A program made the position numbers and the translations under genes. A stretch of DNA of 64,000 nucleotides from Lepus europaeus (Eukaryota > Chordata > Mammalia > Lagomorpha > Leporidae). Where the stretch lies: NCBI RefSeq assembly GCF_033115175.1, contig NC_084828.1:32114388-32178387 (forward strand), in the 5' to 3' direction. The notes below the pieces were generated by a model. That model saw only the letters and a program-made list of their open reading frames with translations, searched no databases and had not been told where the DNA came from. Positions 24,047 through 37,060 of the stretch are shown here, one piece after another (position 1 is the stretch's first letter; each line of letters begins with the position of its first letter).

Positions 24047-24378
24047 GGGGTCGGTGTTTGGGACCTAGCAGATTAAGTTACTTCTTGCGATGCCACATTG
24101 CATAGTGTAGTGCTGGTTCAAGTCCCTGCACCTATGTTTCTGTTTCTGATCTGGCTAATGCTTCTTTGGAAGCTGCAGATAGTGGCCCATGGGCATGGGT
24201 CCATATTACCCACATGGAAGACCTGGATGGAATTTCTTTTCCAGCTCTGACAGGGGTGTTTAGGGAGTGAAGAAGTGGATGGAAGATTATTCTCTGTGTG
24301 TGCGTTTTTCTTTGTTTCTTTTATCTCTCTCGCTCTTATTCTCTGGTTCTCTTTCAAATGATGAAATTTTTTTTAAGT
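24047..24378 (+). mobile_element. CSINE, old divergent copy
   Basis: It starts GGGGTCGGTGTTTGGGACCT and ends with a CT-rich tract and CTTTCAAATGATGAAATTTT. Poorly conserved, but the order of the blocks is intact. Confidence 0.78.
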
Positions 24379-24470
24379 TCATGGAAGATTTAAGCAATAA
24401 GTTGATTTTTAAAAATCTTTTATATTTGGAAAAATATAGTTGATATTGAACCCTGTTTATCAACTTTTAA

Positions 24471-24798
24471 TTTTTTTTTAAAGATTCATTCATTTATCTG
24501 AAAAGTAGAGCTACAGAGAGGCAGAGGCAGAGAAAGAGAGGTCTTCCGTCTGCTGGTTTACTCCCCAGATGGCTGTAACAGCCAGAGCTATGCCAATCTG
24601 AAGCCAGGAGCCAAGAGCCTCCTCTGGATCCCCAGCATGGGTGCAGGGGCCCAAGGATTTGGACCATTCTCCACTGCTTTCCCAGGCCATAGCAGAGAGC
24701 TGGGTGGGAAGTGGAGAAGCTGGGACTCGAACCTGCGCCCATATGGGATGCCGGCACTGCAATGGAGACCTCAACCGCTGTGCCACAGCACTGGCCCC
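24471..24798 (-). mobile_element. CSINE, minus strand
   Basis: Full minus-strand CSINE from a T-rich tail to TGTGCCACAGCACTGGCCCC. A short TSD CTTTTAA is at 24464-24470 and 24799-24805. It faces the plus-strand copy at 24047-24378. Confidence 0.92.
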
Positions 24799-24805
24799 CT
24801 TTTAA

Positions 24806-26025
24806 GTTTTATAAAAAAGAACATTATAACCAGGCATACTCCTGTTAACACTTCTGCCCCTCGCTCCGTGTTATAGTTTGTTGTTCTTAATTTTTCAGCA
24901 TCCTTGTTTTACTGAGTAATCAGAATGGTAAGCAACAATCACTCATGGCATATGAGTAAATATGTAAATGAGTTATTCTTAGACATGATCAAAGATTTTT
25001 CTTTCAGATTAAAAAAAGTTATTTAGAAGGCACAGTGAAAAACTTTGAAAACATAACACTGTATTATTAGTGGAGATTTTCTAAATTCAGATATTCAAAA
25101 ACGATTTAAGATTTTAAAAGGGAATATGCCAAGTTTCTGTTTTCTAAGGTCGTTCTTCCTTTGAAATGAGGAGCTCATGATCAGTTAGTTGGGATATGTT
25201 GGGTCAAAGTATATAAATTTTTTTTTCAGTACCCTTCCATTAGCCAGTGGATTATGTCTCCAAGAGGGAAATCTCTGGTATGTATCTCAGGAGACTACTA
25301 GTTGACAGTTGGAGATTCTCAACTAACATGCTTTACTGTAGTGTAGTTTGTTACACGTCCCTATTCTAAAAGTCTTGTTATACTTTTAAGTACAGTAGTG
25401 TCCTTTTGAATGAAAGTCCAAATAAATTATTAGAAAAATGAATTTGATTAATTGTACTTTGAAACCACATAAAGCATGAAGTGCTTTTTAGTGTTTCAGA
25501 CCAGATTTCCCTTGCTTACTTGTTAGCTTCCCCTTTTGAAAGAAATGGAAGTCATTGTAGGTAGTAACTAACAAATTCGTGCTTTATTTTATTTTATTTG
25601 ACTCCATATACTCTGTATGCTTGCTCATATCAATGTGTAACATTTATTAGCTAATTTTGATGAAACTGATGTTACAAAAGCAATGAATAACTTGGATAGA
25701 AATAGGTAAATTAAATGTAAACCAATTTAGCTTAAGCCCCCGAATATATCAACTTTTTCACTAAATGGAATTTTTATTGTTGTATGTCATAACTTTTGAC
25801 TGTGGAGTGTTCTTTACTGTACTGTTTTTTGTTTTTTTTCCTAGTTTGAATTGTTATGATTTCAACAGATGTCTTGAAATTCACTGGAAGATTTTGTTAA
25901 AACTTTTGTGTTCAACAAACAAATATCTGTAAAGATACAAAAATGGACAATAAAGAAGGCTAATTTTTGTAAAGTAGGCATTAATAATGCCTTCCCCAAA
26001 CTTTATAAAACTCTCCTCAAAAGTA
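24806..26025. other. AT-rich unique sequence
   Basis: Nothing recognisable. Confidence 0.5.
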
Positions 26026-26294
26026 CAGTGGTCCCCTCTTAAAGCACAAATAGTATTAAACCATATATATAACTGTTTTGTTTAGTGCATGCATTCTATG
26101 ATAAAGTTTAATTTAGACATCTAAATAATTTGACAATAATAATAAAACAGGACAGTTATCATAGTATGTTATAATAAAAGCTATGTGAATATGATGTTTC
26201 TCTCTGCAGTCTTACTGTGTAATTGTGCTAACATGGGTTAACCACAGATGATTAAAACCGTGGGAAGTGAAACCATGGTTAAGAAAGACTGCTG
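26026..26294 (+). mobile_element. Tigger-like deletion derivative with TIRs
   Basis: Starts CAGTGGTCCCCTCTTA after a TA dinucleotide and ends with the decayed inverted copy TTAAGAAAGACTGCTG. The interior has GATAAAGTTTAATTTAGACA and ATAATAAAAGCTATGTGAAT. Non-autonomous. Confidence 0.7.
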
Positions 26295-26519
26295 AAATGT
26301 ATGTTGTGTTTAAAATAAAAACACTTTGTAAACAGTGTTTAAAATTATAAGTTTTTAGTGGAACAGTGGTACTACTAGTGAAACCAAGGTCGTCTTAGTT
26401 GGAATTAGTTGCCATATATCAACTTGGCTTTGTGATGGGGATATCCCTGACTGGGAAACTTGGCTATGAAAATCTGGATGCTTGGCTCAGAATTGTTAGT
26501 TTTCAACATTGCTTCCATT

Positions 26520-28040
26520 CTATCCATTTTTTTTTTCATTTTTTAAAATTTTACTTAAGTTATACAAGTCAAGTTTCATATATTTCATACGTACAGATTT
26601 AAGAACGTAGTGACACTTCTACTCCTACCCGCCCTCCTGCACATGCTCCAGCCTTTCCTCCTCTTCCCTCTCACATTCCCACTCCTAATTTTTACAAAGA
26701 TCTATTTTCAGTTTCCTTAATGGTATAGTTAACCCTGCGCTAAGTAAAAGAGTTCAGAAAGTGGTATGAAGAAAAAAAACACTGTTCCTCAACGGACGAG
26801 ACAGGGCTTTAAACAATCATTGAATCTCAAAATGTCTATTTCATTCCAATTCATTACATTTTAGGTACTCTATTACTTAGATCCGGGAAAACATGCAGTA
26901 TCTGTCTTTTTGTGACTGGCTTATTTCGCTAAGTATAATGGTTTCCAGTTGTGTCCATCTTGTTGCATAGAACAGGATTTTATTATTTTTTTTTTTTTAC
27001 AGCTGAGTAGTACTTCATAGTGTATATACACCTTAATTTCTTTTCCAATAAACAGTTGGTGGACAACTGGGTTGATTCCATATCTTAGCTATTGTGAATT
27101 GTGCTGCATTGAACATGGGGGTATAGATAAATCTTTCATATGCTGATTTCTTTTGGTTTGGGTAAATTCCCAGGAGTTGGATGGCTAGATCATATGGTAG
27201 GTATATATTCAGATTTCTGAAGTATCTCCATACTGTCTTCCACATTGGCTGCTCCAGTTTGCATTTCCACCAATAGTGGTCCAGAGTACCTTTTTCCCCA
27301 CATTCTTGCTAGCATTTGTTGTTTGTTGATTTCTGTATGAGAGCCATTCTAACTGGAGTGAGGTGAAACCTCATTGTGGTTTTCATTTGCATTTACCTGA
27401 TGGCTAATGATCCTGAGCATTTTTTGGTCTCTTGGTCATTTGAATTTCCTCTCTCGAAAAATACCTTTTCAAGTTCTTTACCCATTTCTTAACTGTATTG
27501 ATTGTTTTGTTGTTGTTGAATTTCTTGAGCTCTTTATAGATTGTGGATGTTAACCCTGTATCAGTTGTGTAGTTTGCAGATATTTTCTCCCATTCTGTCA
27601 GTTGCCTTTTCACTTTGCTGAGTGTTTATTTTGCAGTGAAGAAGCTTCTCAGTTTGATGTAATTCCATTTGTCAATTTTGGCTTTGATTGCCTCTGCTTC
27701 TGGGTCTTTTCCAAGAAGTTTTTGCCTAAGCTGATGTCTTTCAGAGTTTCCTGAATGTTCTCTAGTAAATTAATTATATCCAGTTATAGATTTAGGTCTT
27801 TGATCCATTTTGAATGGATTTTTCTATAAGGTTTATGGTATGAGTCTAGATTCATACTTCTGCATGTGGAGATCTGGTTTTCCCAGCACCATTTGTTAAA
27901 GACACTGTCCTTGCTCCAGGGATTGATTTAGCTCCTTTGTCAAAGATAAGTTGGTTATAGATGCATGGATTTATTTCTAGAGTTTCTATTCTGTTCCATT
28001 GGTCTACAAGTATGTTTTTGTGCCAGTTCCATGCTATCCA
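26520..28040 (-). mobile_element. L1 3' end (ORF2 C-terminal region plus 3'UTR)
   Basis: A minus-strand L1 of about 1.5 kb, 5'-truncated. Reading the minus strand, the ORF2 C-terminal region is recognisable from about 28030 to 27030 (TVWRYFRNLN and LLGIYPNQKKSAYE near 27120-27245), then a 3'UTR, then the A tail (T-rich 26527-26545). Many stops make it inert. A short duplication CTATCCA occurs at 26520-26526 and 28034-28040. The 3'UTR differs from that of the 10.1-kb and 30.5-kb copies, so this belongs to another, probably older, L1 lineage. Confidence 0.88.
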
Positions 28041-30375
28041 CTCTTAATTTCTGTTCTGACAGCCAGTCATGGCAGCCCTGTCATTTCTTATCTAGAGCTC
28101 TTGTACTGTTGAGCCTGTTTTAGTGATGTCCTTATTCCAGTCTATCACAGCTGGTAGGTTTTCCTACAACTCTAATTTATTTGTGTTACTTCTCTGATCA
28201 AAAGTAATTTAGTGTTTCTAATAGCATAATGACTATACGAAACCAATGGCCTTCCTTAATTAACCCTAACTTAGAATGCTAAACATTAAGTAACATTTCT
28301 TCTGAATTTGATCTCTTTTAAAGTGTTGACTCGCCTTAAGTCTCTTACTTAATACCTTAATTGATATAACTAACATAATTTAGGGAGGAAAATCCCTACT
28401 AAGTCTCCAAATCAACTCAGGTTTTTTCCTATTCCCTGGAAGGTTTCAAATTAAGTGATTAAAATAATTTTAAAATGTGTTGATCCAACTGTCAACTCAC
28501 TTTCTCTTCTTACATAGACCTAGGTCTTTTTCATTGGAAGTAACTGTGGTGAACCCGATATTCTCCTTGAATGCTTGCTACATTTGCCCTTCAACCATGT
28601 GGCTTGCAGTTTGTAAATATGAAATTGGTAGGATTTTAACTAGAGTTTCTTATGCATTTTATTTAAATAACTAAAATTTCCCCATTCTGGCTTAGAGATA
28701 CACAAATTTATTTTCAAACACCATTTATTTCCTTTTTTGTATTTTACTTATAGAAAGGTTGTTACAATCTGTGCAGGCTTCTAGCTTGAAGCTTTATCTC
28801 CTGCTGTTGCCACCTCTCTACCTCCTCCTCCTGCCATACTGCAACCTGTCCTCCAAGCTAATGCTTCTCAGACTATCTGCAATGAAGGACCAATTTTTGT
28901 TTGCATGTTTTCATTTCACTTTCTTTTTGTAATTTTTATTGTTTTTAAAAAGCTTCTTTGTACAACAGATTGGAAATTAGGAAAAAAAACCACACAGAAT
29001 AGTAAGTTCAAACTTTCATCATTAAATTCAGTGGACGTCAGATGAGTCTGTCACATTCTAGGAAAATTTCTATTTACTGTCGATAAAGTTTCTAGAAGTG
29101 TGGCTGCTGTATTTGCTTGCTTGGGCTAATACACCACCCTGTAGCTTTTTTTCCAACTGGCAAAGCCTTGTTTATTCCTAGACTTGATTCTCATGCCTCC
29201 TCTGTAGAATTGTCTTTATTAAGAATAGTGCCCAGTGTAACTGGGCTCACAGGCAAAACATGCAGATTAGAAAGCCCCTTTTTCTTAATCTCATAAGAAC
29301 TTTCCCTATTTTGACCAAAGATTTTGAAAACTTTCCTTAGAAGGGAAAAGTTGTAGTCTGGCATTCAGAAAAATTGCCAAGTTCAAAATGAGATCAAATT
29401 AGAGTAAATTCAAAAATAGGAAATAATGCAGAATTTCAAAATTGGTATTTTAAATAAACCACCAGTTCAGTGTATCAATATATTAACTTCATGTCCTCTT
29501 AAACACAGCTTTGGATCTTATTTTGAAAGTGACCAATATATAAAAATGGCCAATAAAGTTATACACAGGTCTGGTCTTTAGTAATGAAATTTAGTTTTCT
29601 CTGAAATGGTTTAGTTTGTCAAGGAACAGTTGGATTGACCACCACCATTTGGTGGCAAGGAGGAAAGAGACCACCTGTGTACTTTTGGCCAAATTTAATT
29701 GTGGATTATGAATGGAGAACATTGTGAATCACTTTCTGCCTCAGGTGACCTGCATTCTCCGTCTTGTGGGGCATAGTGTTAACCCCACGGTGGTGGTGTT
29801 CAGTCATGATCATGGACTGTGGGCCGTGGGCCTGCTTGGTGTCAGTTGCTGCATGGTTCTGAGAAAAATAAATTTATGAAGTAAAAATGAGAAAGGAAGG
29901 AAGGAAAAAAGGAACAATCCTCTGACTTGTCATCTAGTCTTTTTCCCCAAAAATCATTCTTTCAACACTTTTTCCACCTAGTTCATGCCTTCTTTTTACT
30001 AGGATCTATAATGTTGATTCTGTGTTTTCCTTACAGCCTTGCAAGCCTGGTAAGGGCTATTTTATCACTTGATTATACTGATAGTTTCAGTTTTTACCAT
30101 AAAACAAGTTAAAATGAACATTTGTGAATTTGCTACTTCTTGAATGGTAAATTCAGAATAATAGTGACTATGCAAAGATTGGACATAGTTCATATCCTCC
30201 TCACTCTAATAAAATAATTCTCCTCATTCCCCACCTGTGTCTTGGATGTATTTCTACACAAAGAACACTGTTTATCTGGCATAGTTGTAGTGGAAATCCT
30301 TGAAATTATGAAGTAGACATTTTAGTTGGCGACAACTAGAATAGCACTTCATGACTGTTTACATCAGTGGATCAG
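28041..30375. other. Unique sequence
   Basis: No repeat or exon that I can support. A pyrimidine-rich acceptor-like site and a GTAAGG at 30036-30053 lie only 13 bases apart and are not a credible exon. Confidence 0.5.
29889..29911. repeat. Short (GGAA)n tract
   Basis: GAAAGGAAGGAAGGAAAAAAGG: a short purine-rich simple repeat in otherwise unique sequence. Confidence 0.6.
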
Positions 30376-31514
30376 CAGCAGTTCTCAGATTTCTTGTTCT
30401 CAGGACCCTTTATATTCTGAAATTACTAAGAACCAAAGAGAGCTTTTATTTATTTATTTATTTATTTATTTTTTAACTTTTATTTAATATAAATTTCCAG
30501 TGTACAGCTTATGGATTACAATGGCTTCCCCCTCCCACAACTTCCCTCCCACCCGCAACCCTCCCCTCTCCGGCTCCCTCTCCCCTTCCATTTGCATCAA
30601 GATTCATTTTCAATTCTCTTTATATACAGAAGATCAATTTAGTATAAAGATTTCAACAGTTTGCACCCACATAGAAACACAAAGTGAAACATACTGTTTG
30701 AGTACTAGTTATAGCATTAAATCACAATGGACAGCACATTAAGGACAGAGATCCCACATGAGGAGCTAGTGCACAGTGGCTCCTGTTGTTGACCCAACAA
30801 ATTGACACTCTAGTTTATGGCACCAGTAACCATCCTAGGCTCTCGTCATGAGTTGCCAAGGCTATGGAAGCCTTCCAAGTTTGCCGACTCTGATCATATT
30901 TAGACAAGGTCATAAAAGACAGAGTGAGGATAGTAACCAATGATCCTAAGAGTGGCATTTACCAGGTTTGAACAATTATACAGCATTAAGTGTATTTAAT
31001 CTTTAGACCTTATAAAAAAGAACCAAAGAGAGCTTTTATTTAAAAGAATCATATCAACCATATTAGAAATTTAAACTGAAAAGAATTTTAAGCATAAGAA
31101 TGCACAGGGATGTACTCCGTTCTCATCAAAACAGTGACAGATACAGAGGATATATCACAAAGTTTATAGGGAGTGGTAAGTATTTTGTTGTAAAACACTT
31201 CGTTTTTTTTGTTGTTGTTGTTTTGTTTTTCATAATATACGTTTCCATGAACTTTCTGAAGACCTCTTATATTTGGAGATTTCAAATTGTTTTTCCACCA
31301 AAATAAACTTTACGTTTTTACATTCCATTTCCCATGAACTTTTTGAAGTGCCCCCACATAGCCTCTAGACAACCTCTCCTGATTAGCCATGAAAGAAAGA
31401 TAACAAAAAAGCAGATGATAATTTAGTATTCTGAGAGAAGTCTCAACCTCATGGACCTCCTAACTGGGTCATAGGAACCCTCTGGGTCTCTGGACCACAC
31501 TGTGAAAACTGCTA
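30376..31514 (+). mobile_element. hAT-Charlie-like DNA transposon relic, split by an L1
   Basis: The two halves, 30376-30452 and 31018-31514, look like the ends of a MER1/Charlie-type hAT element: a CAGTTCTCA-type start with AGGACCC, and an end with GGGTCTCTGGACCACACTGTGAAAACTG in matching inverted form. The A-rich centre has decayed, and a second short palindromic element may lie within it near 31230-31365. An L1 tail (30453-31017) interrupts it. No transposase frame remains. I did not find a convincing 8-bp TSD. Confidence 0.7.
30428..31042 (-). mobile_element. 5'-truncated lagomorph L1 inside a hAT relic, with long TSD
   Basis: L1 3'UTR on the minus strand, body about 30453-31017. It is related to the 10124-10871 copy over the first 450 bases and then diverges from it after about 30915. 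It lies between two copies of a 25-base stretch (30428-30452 and 31018-31042) that begins AAGAACCAAAGAGAGCTTTT. The last few bases merge with the (TTTA)n tail, so the true TSD may be about 20 bp. Confidence 0.85.
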
Positions 31515-32889
31515 CTTAAAGGAATTAACTTGTTTAAAGAGCACAAAATATTCTGTACTTTTATTTCAACAATGTTGTAATCTAGATTTTGTTTGTAGAT
31601 TATGTTTTTTTAAAAAAAAATTATGAAGCTTCTCATGTTACCCACCCTTCTATTAATGTCTAGACATAGAATGTGCTGGAACTTTACCATTGTTGTCTTG
31701 GCAGCTGTAAGACAGAGAGATGCTTACTCGAGGAGAAGTCATTTTATTTGTGGATACGCAGTAAGGTCATTCTTAGTTGTGCCCTGTCAGTAACCCTGGC
31801 TTTCAAGTCATAGCCCTTTTTACAATTTGTGAACCTCCAAGTGTTGCTCCAGTGAGGATTCTCCCTGCTCCAGGTCTTAGAGGTTTAGTCATTTTCTCGG
31901 AATAAAGTGGGCATCCTCCTTGAGGGGAGTGAATTAGCTTCCCTTTGAGTTTTCCTTCTTCTCTCCTTTGTGTGACCTTCCCCTCTACTTGCCTCAACCT
32001 GATCCCTGATGCTGGCGCTCCTTTTCTGAGAGTACAGTCTGCTCTCTGGCAGATATTTCCTTGGCCCTAGTGACTCCTGTTCTTTTTCACTCCCTACCCT
32101 CATACTTTGGCTGATACTCTGTTAAATTCTTTCTGAGGTCTTAGCAGGACAGTCAGTCTCCAGAGTATTTGACGACTCTTCAAATTACACAGCACTAGGT
32201 CTTCCCTGAGAGTTCTGGGAATGTATAGTGTACCTTTCAGCTGGATGGGAATACCAAGATGGATGCTAGTTCAGTCTCTTGATTCACTCACAGCTGAATA
32301 TTCTTTTAACTCGTTTGTTTTATTGTGTGATGATGTCATGGGGTTAGCTGGAATTAATATCATAATGAGTGATAATCTAGAAGCATTTGTGCCAGTAGAA
32401 TGCTGAGGAGTTTTTATTTTTCAGTTCTGTGTCCTAAGCACCGTAGGCACGCAATAATGTTTACTGAGTTAATTTTTTTCTCATTAGTGTTAGATGAAAC
32501 TCTTAGCTCCAGCAACCGCTCCATGGTTTAAACCAGAAGGCTCTCCCTTATAGCTAGGAGAAATAAGCCATCACACTGCGCTGCAAGAGTGTATGCTATT
32601 GTCTTGAGAAGTACAAGCTTTACCTAATAACTTAATGAAGATTGCTATTCAAAATGTATAAAATTCAGATTTCAAACAGGGTCCCGTTCTGACTCTCTTC
32701 CATACCTTTATAGGAGTTACTGATATTCTCGAAACTTTGTATATTTCAACAGTGTTTTACAAACCTAGGCTGGAGACACAAGAATTGTTCTGATTTAATG
32801 GTTACTATTCAATAACACACACCTTTATAGAACTGTAAGTATTTATGCTTCACAAATTGCTTTCTGAATATTCAAACCAACCTTCCTGT
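31515..32889. other. Unique sequence
   Basis: No recognised repeat. Short open frames at 31803-32103 (minus) and 32221-32406 (plus) show no family resemblance. Confidence 0.5.
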
Positions 32890-33270
32890 GTTCAGCGATG
32901 TTGTTTTCTTCAACTCTTCTTGCCCCAACCCTATTTTGACCATGATTTTTTTTTTTAGTGTAACTGGTCTACACGGTCTTGTCTTTTCTAAGCCATCAAC
33001 AACTCCACAGCTTCTGTTTTTTTGTTTTCTAGTATGCTTCTAATCATACTATTGCCTACAAACCTTCTACTTCCACTGCCCACCAGATAAAGGCCATCTC
33101 CTTGGCATGACCTTGATTCCAAGTCCTTGGTCCCACTTGCATTTCCAGCCTAATCTCTGTCACTTTGGGACTATCTCCCTTCCTGTATCACAATCAGTTC
33201 TTCCCTGCCTTGGAGTGCTATTTTGGTAGCCCAGATTGGCTGCCACTCCCTTGTGCCTGGAGAATCTGTA
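32890..33270 (+). mobile_element. Possible L2 fragment
   Basis: A CT-rich stretch with CAGATAAAGGCCATCTCCTT and CCAAGTCCTTGGTCCCAC in an order that fits the L2 body. Boundaries are guessed. Confidence 0.4.
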
Positions 33271-33867
33271 CTGATTCCTTTAACTACTACTGACCACCAC
33301 CTACACATACACATGCGAAGTAGAAACAATAGTTGCAGCCAACTCTGTGTTCCTAGAGCACTTTCTGCATATTTAAGTCATAGCACTTAATGCAGTATGT
33401 ACTTTTATTCCTTTCCCCCTGGTGACTAAAGAAGAAATTCACATCTACTGTATACACTCTTGTTTTTATCCATTCACTAGGTATTTAACTTTTTTCTTGT
33501 CTTTTTCAAGAAAGTAGATACAGAATTCAAGTGCGTAAAAGTGTAGCTGTTGTTGCTCAGTATTTATCTTGAATTTATTTGATCTTTTTATAAAAGGGAA
33601 TAATTTGCAGCCTATTGTACCTTGATTATCTCCATACTTAACATTAATACTCAAATTTAGAATCGGTTATTACATACCTGATATCTGATAATGACAAACC
33701 AACATTTAGATGGAGACATTGACTTTAGAACATTGCATTTTAAGTATTACAGCTGTTCATTGTTTGCTGAGAACTAGGACTGTTTTGGCTTTTTGTTCTA
33801 GAATAGTGATTTTAAAACTTGCCTACAGTAGCCACTAAATTAATTTTGAGGCCATTGCTAGGAAAGT

Positions 33868-34195
33868 GTCTTAACCTCTTTTCTCTTGCTGTAACAAAAT
33901 ACTTAAGATCTACTAACTAATAAAGAAGGGGAATTCATTTATCTTATGGTTCTGGAGTCTGGGAGGTTCCAGAGCATGGTGCCAGCATCTGTTAGACATC
34001 TGATGAGGACCTTCTTGCTGCATCAGAGCATGGCAGACAGAAGTACGCCAGCTCAGACTTTGTAAGCCCCACCTTCATGACTTCAGCTAATCTTAGTTAC
34101 CTCCAAAGGGCCTCATCTGCAAACACCGCTGTCATATGAATTTGGGGATTAAGTTTCCAGTTGCATGAATTTCAAAACCATAGCAACTCTCCACT
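33868..34195 (-). mobile_element. MaLR (MLT1/MST-type) solo LTR relic
   Basis: The same LTR family as at 924-1250: TGCTGTAACAAAATACTTAA at the left, GCATGGTGCCAGCATCTGTT in the middle, and a right end ATTTCAAAACCATAGCA (reverse TGCTATGG, the LTR start). No internal retroviral sequence. Confidence 0.75.
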
Positions 34196-36689
34196 AGCAT
34201 TAATACTTTCTCCTAGTCCTTGTATTGGAAATGCTAATACCCAATTATAAAATGTCATGCTAATTTATTAAAACATTATTTTATCTTATTTTGGTTATGT
34301 TTATTTTCCACTTGTCTAATGATTTTCCTCCTTCTCCTAATAGCCTATTCCCTCATGTTAGCAAGGAGGAACGTAGTAAACGCGTCGTACAACTTACCCA
34401 TGTCAGTTTCAGTAGGCTATATGCAGTGTCCATGAAGTGACTTAATCAGCTAATAGCTTATTTTTTTTTAAATAAGATTTTTTGAGATTAATGTTACGGA
34501 AATATATCCCTAGTGTTAGCATGTCACTACTACAAGTCTAAAAGATACAAGTAGAGGTTAAAATTTGCATTTACTACACTAAAATATGGTCGTGAAATAA
34601 TAATTCTTTAATAAGCACAACAGAAGGGTTGTTTACTTTTGAGAACTAATAGCTGCCCCATCCTTTGTGATCACTTGTTTACATAATTTGTTATGAAAGA
34701 ATGCTTCGAGGTGAACCATCTCTCCAGAATGCTTGTGATTTGTGCTGTTTCGCTTGGGAAGGGTTAATAGAAGACAACATCCTGTCAAAGACCTTGTTTT
34801 TAATTTTGCTTCTCACACTGGCACAGATCCTGCTAAGAGCAGCCCAGATTAGTTCAGAAAACCTTTGAAGAGATTTAAGATGTCCTTCAGCCAGTTTGAA
34901 GGTTTTTGTCTTGCAAATCCAGTACAAGGGCGCCTGCAGGCATCTCGACCCTTGCTGTGCTGCTGATGCAGCTCAAGGTCACACTAACCCGCCCTGTGAC
35001 ATTCAACAACAAAAAAAAATTATGCGGTGAAACTGCTTCAGCATTCAGCCAACCAACAACTTCCTTCGTGAGGAACTCAGGAAGAAGTCTTTTTTCCCCC
35101 CTCTTTTTCTTTTTTTGGGGGCTCTGTGAATTTTTGCTGTAGGAAATAATCCCGGATTTCTGGTGTGTGTGATGACAAGGTCATTTCTTAATTAGAACAC
35201 ATGTAAAGAACAAAGCTAAATGGCTTCAAAACAGCTTTGTAGTTGATGGAGAGGATTTAAATTATTTAAAGAGATAGTCACCCATGTATGATGGAAGCTG
35301 AATTTTAAAGGCATTAACTCTTTCATTCCTGTCTGCTTCTGCTTCTTTGGAATTCCTTGTCTGACTTTAGAGAGTCGATTTGAAACTTAAGAAAATTTAT
35401 AGATGCTTATTTTTGCAAAAGGGTACAAAACATAATTTATAAATAAAATTTTGGCTAAACTTTTAAGGAAGTTTTCGTCCATCTCATTTATTTCTTGGAA
35501 ATTTTATCAAATAGCTTAAGTTAGGAACCAGAGACTCCCTGTACACTTTTCCTTCTGGCAACTATGATTTATTTATAATGTGTGGGAGAGGGGTGAGCAG
35601 AGTGCTTTTTTATGGCCTTGCCTTCTCTTTCTCATTCTTACCCATTTATGCTGTAGAGGTCTGGTGGAGTGATTTACCCCTGCATCTTTAGAAACTACAG
35701 CACATATTCAGGTTCTCAACTTGCAAAATATTAGTATAGAAGACATGCATTTTTTTCTAAGGAAAAAATTATTTTGAAATAGTCTTTTAAGAGAGTTGTT
35801 TCTGAACTTACATGACATCCTAAGGCATAGTGAAACCATGTCCTTAAACACATGATGGCCATCCTGGATTTGCTCTCCTTTGACAGACTTGTTTCCCAGT
35901 GTAGTTCCTCCCTTGTTGCCTGGAGCCACAAGTACCAAGTACATCAATTGGATAGAGACCAAGTGAGTTGGCTTGCTCTCTATTCTGGAGCCTTAATACA
36001 CATCACCTTTGCAGGATTGAAGCAGAATAATCTAAGAGAGTGATTTTGTGGTTGATGTTTACATATTTATGTTATATATCACAGTTATTTCTTCATACAC
36101 AAAAATCACATCATGTGACTTCAGTATTATGATATTAGCAAAAGAGTTTTCTTAGAATTCACAAGCAGTTGCTTTTTCAGATGGAGTTTTCCTTGTAAAG
36201 GTGACTGAGATAGAATTAGGGCAAGCACTTTACAAAATGGATAGTATTTTAAATGTGATTATCAAAAGTGAGATTTTGGATTTTGCTTGTCACACTTAAA
36301 ACATTGAAGTTTGAGGGTATAATATAATAGATTTTATAAGAAGAATTTAGAATTAACTAGATTTACTGTTCTGAAGGATTTTCCTCCTGTCAAAAAGCAA
36401 TTTCTTTGGGTCCATGTAAGAAAGAGTATGTATACATTAAGATAGATATCTTTAGGAATGAGTATTTTAAAACATTTCAGCTTTGCAAAAAGAAAGTGTT
36501 GGAGGGGAAATCTCTATGCAAGGAAGTAGTTGGTGTGATTCAGTGCATCCTGCCCTTGCCTGGAGTCTGGTATGCCCTCAATGTTATGTCTGACCCCAGC
36601 TCACCTGCTAGTAATTTCTAATTTACTGTCCTAATTCATCGATTTGTTATCACTAATTGTTCTTCATTTACTTCTGTGTAGTTTCCAGT

Positions 36690-37060
36690 ACCTAAAGGGT
36701 TGAAAGGTTGCTGTAATTGGCACCCGCAGCTGCTCTTTCTTTTGACAGGGGATAATTTTGCAGCCTGTGCTTTGTGTGACAGCTGCCTAATTGGGCATTC
36801 TCCCCTTGTAGCAAGCCTGCTCCTCCAGCCTCCCTGCTGACAAATGGTGGTGGATTATAGATGAGGACACGCTGACCCATTCGACCTTGCTGAGACAGCG
36901 GGGAGGGGCCTCCTGCTACTTGAGGGAAGCTTTAGGTCATTTAGAGGACAAGGTCATGAGCCAGGTGGAGAAATGACATGATATCACATGACAGTAGCCT
37001 GATGACATGGTCAGTGTGTCAAGGACAAATGCATCAGTATTGATTAAACATTATTGCAAT
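36690..37060. promoter_or_regulatory. Candidate conserved enhancer-like segment
   Basis: A non-repeat segment, richer in GC than its flanks, with a cluster of developmental-factor motifs. TAATTGG is at 36714-36720 and TAATTGGG at 36788-36795. A TGACAG site (36777-36782) overlaps an E-box CAGCTG (36780-36785). Two AGGTCA half-sites lie at 36934-36939 and 36951-36956, and GATTAAAC at 37042-37049. Motif density and lack of transposons suggest a cis-regulatory element; conservation was not tested. The open frame on the minus strand at 36692-36880 is probably incidental. Confidence 0.3.

Noticed and set aside
30036..30053. Acceptor-like TTTTCCTTACAG followed closely by GGTAAGG
   Set aside because: The implied exon is only 13 bases; no coding support.
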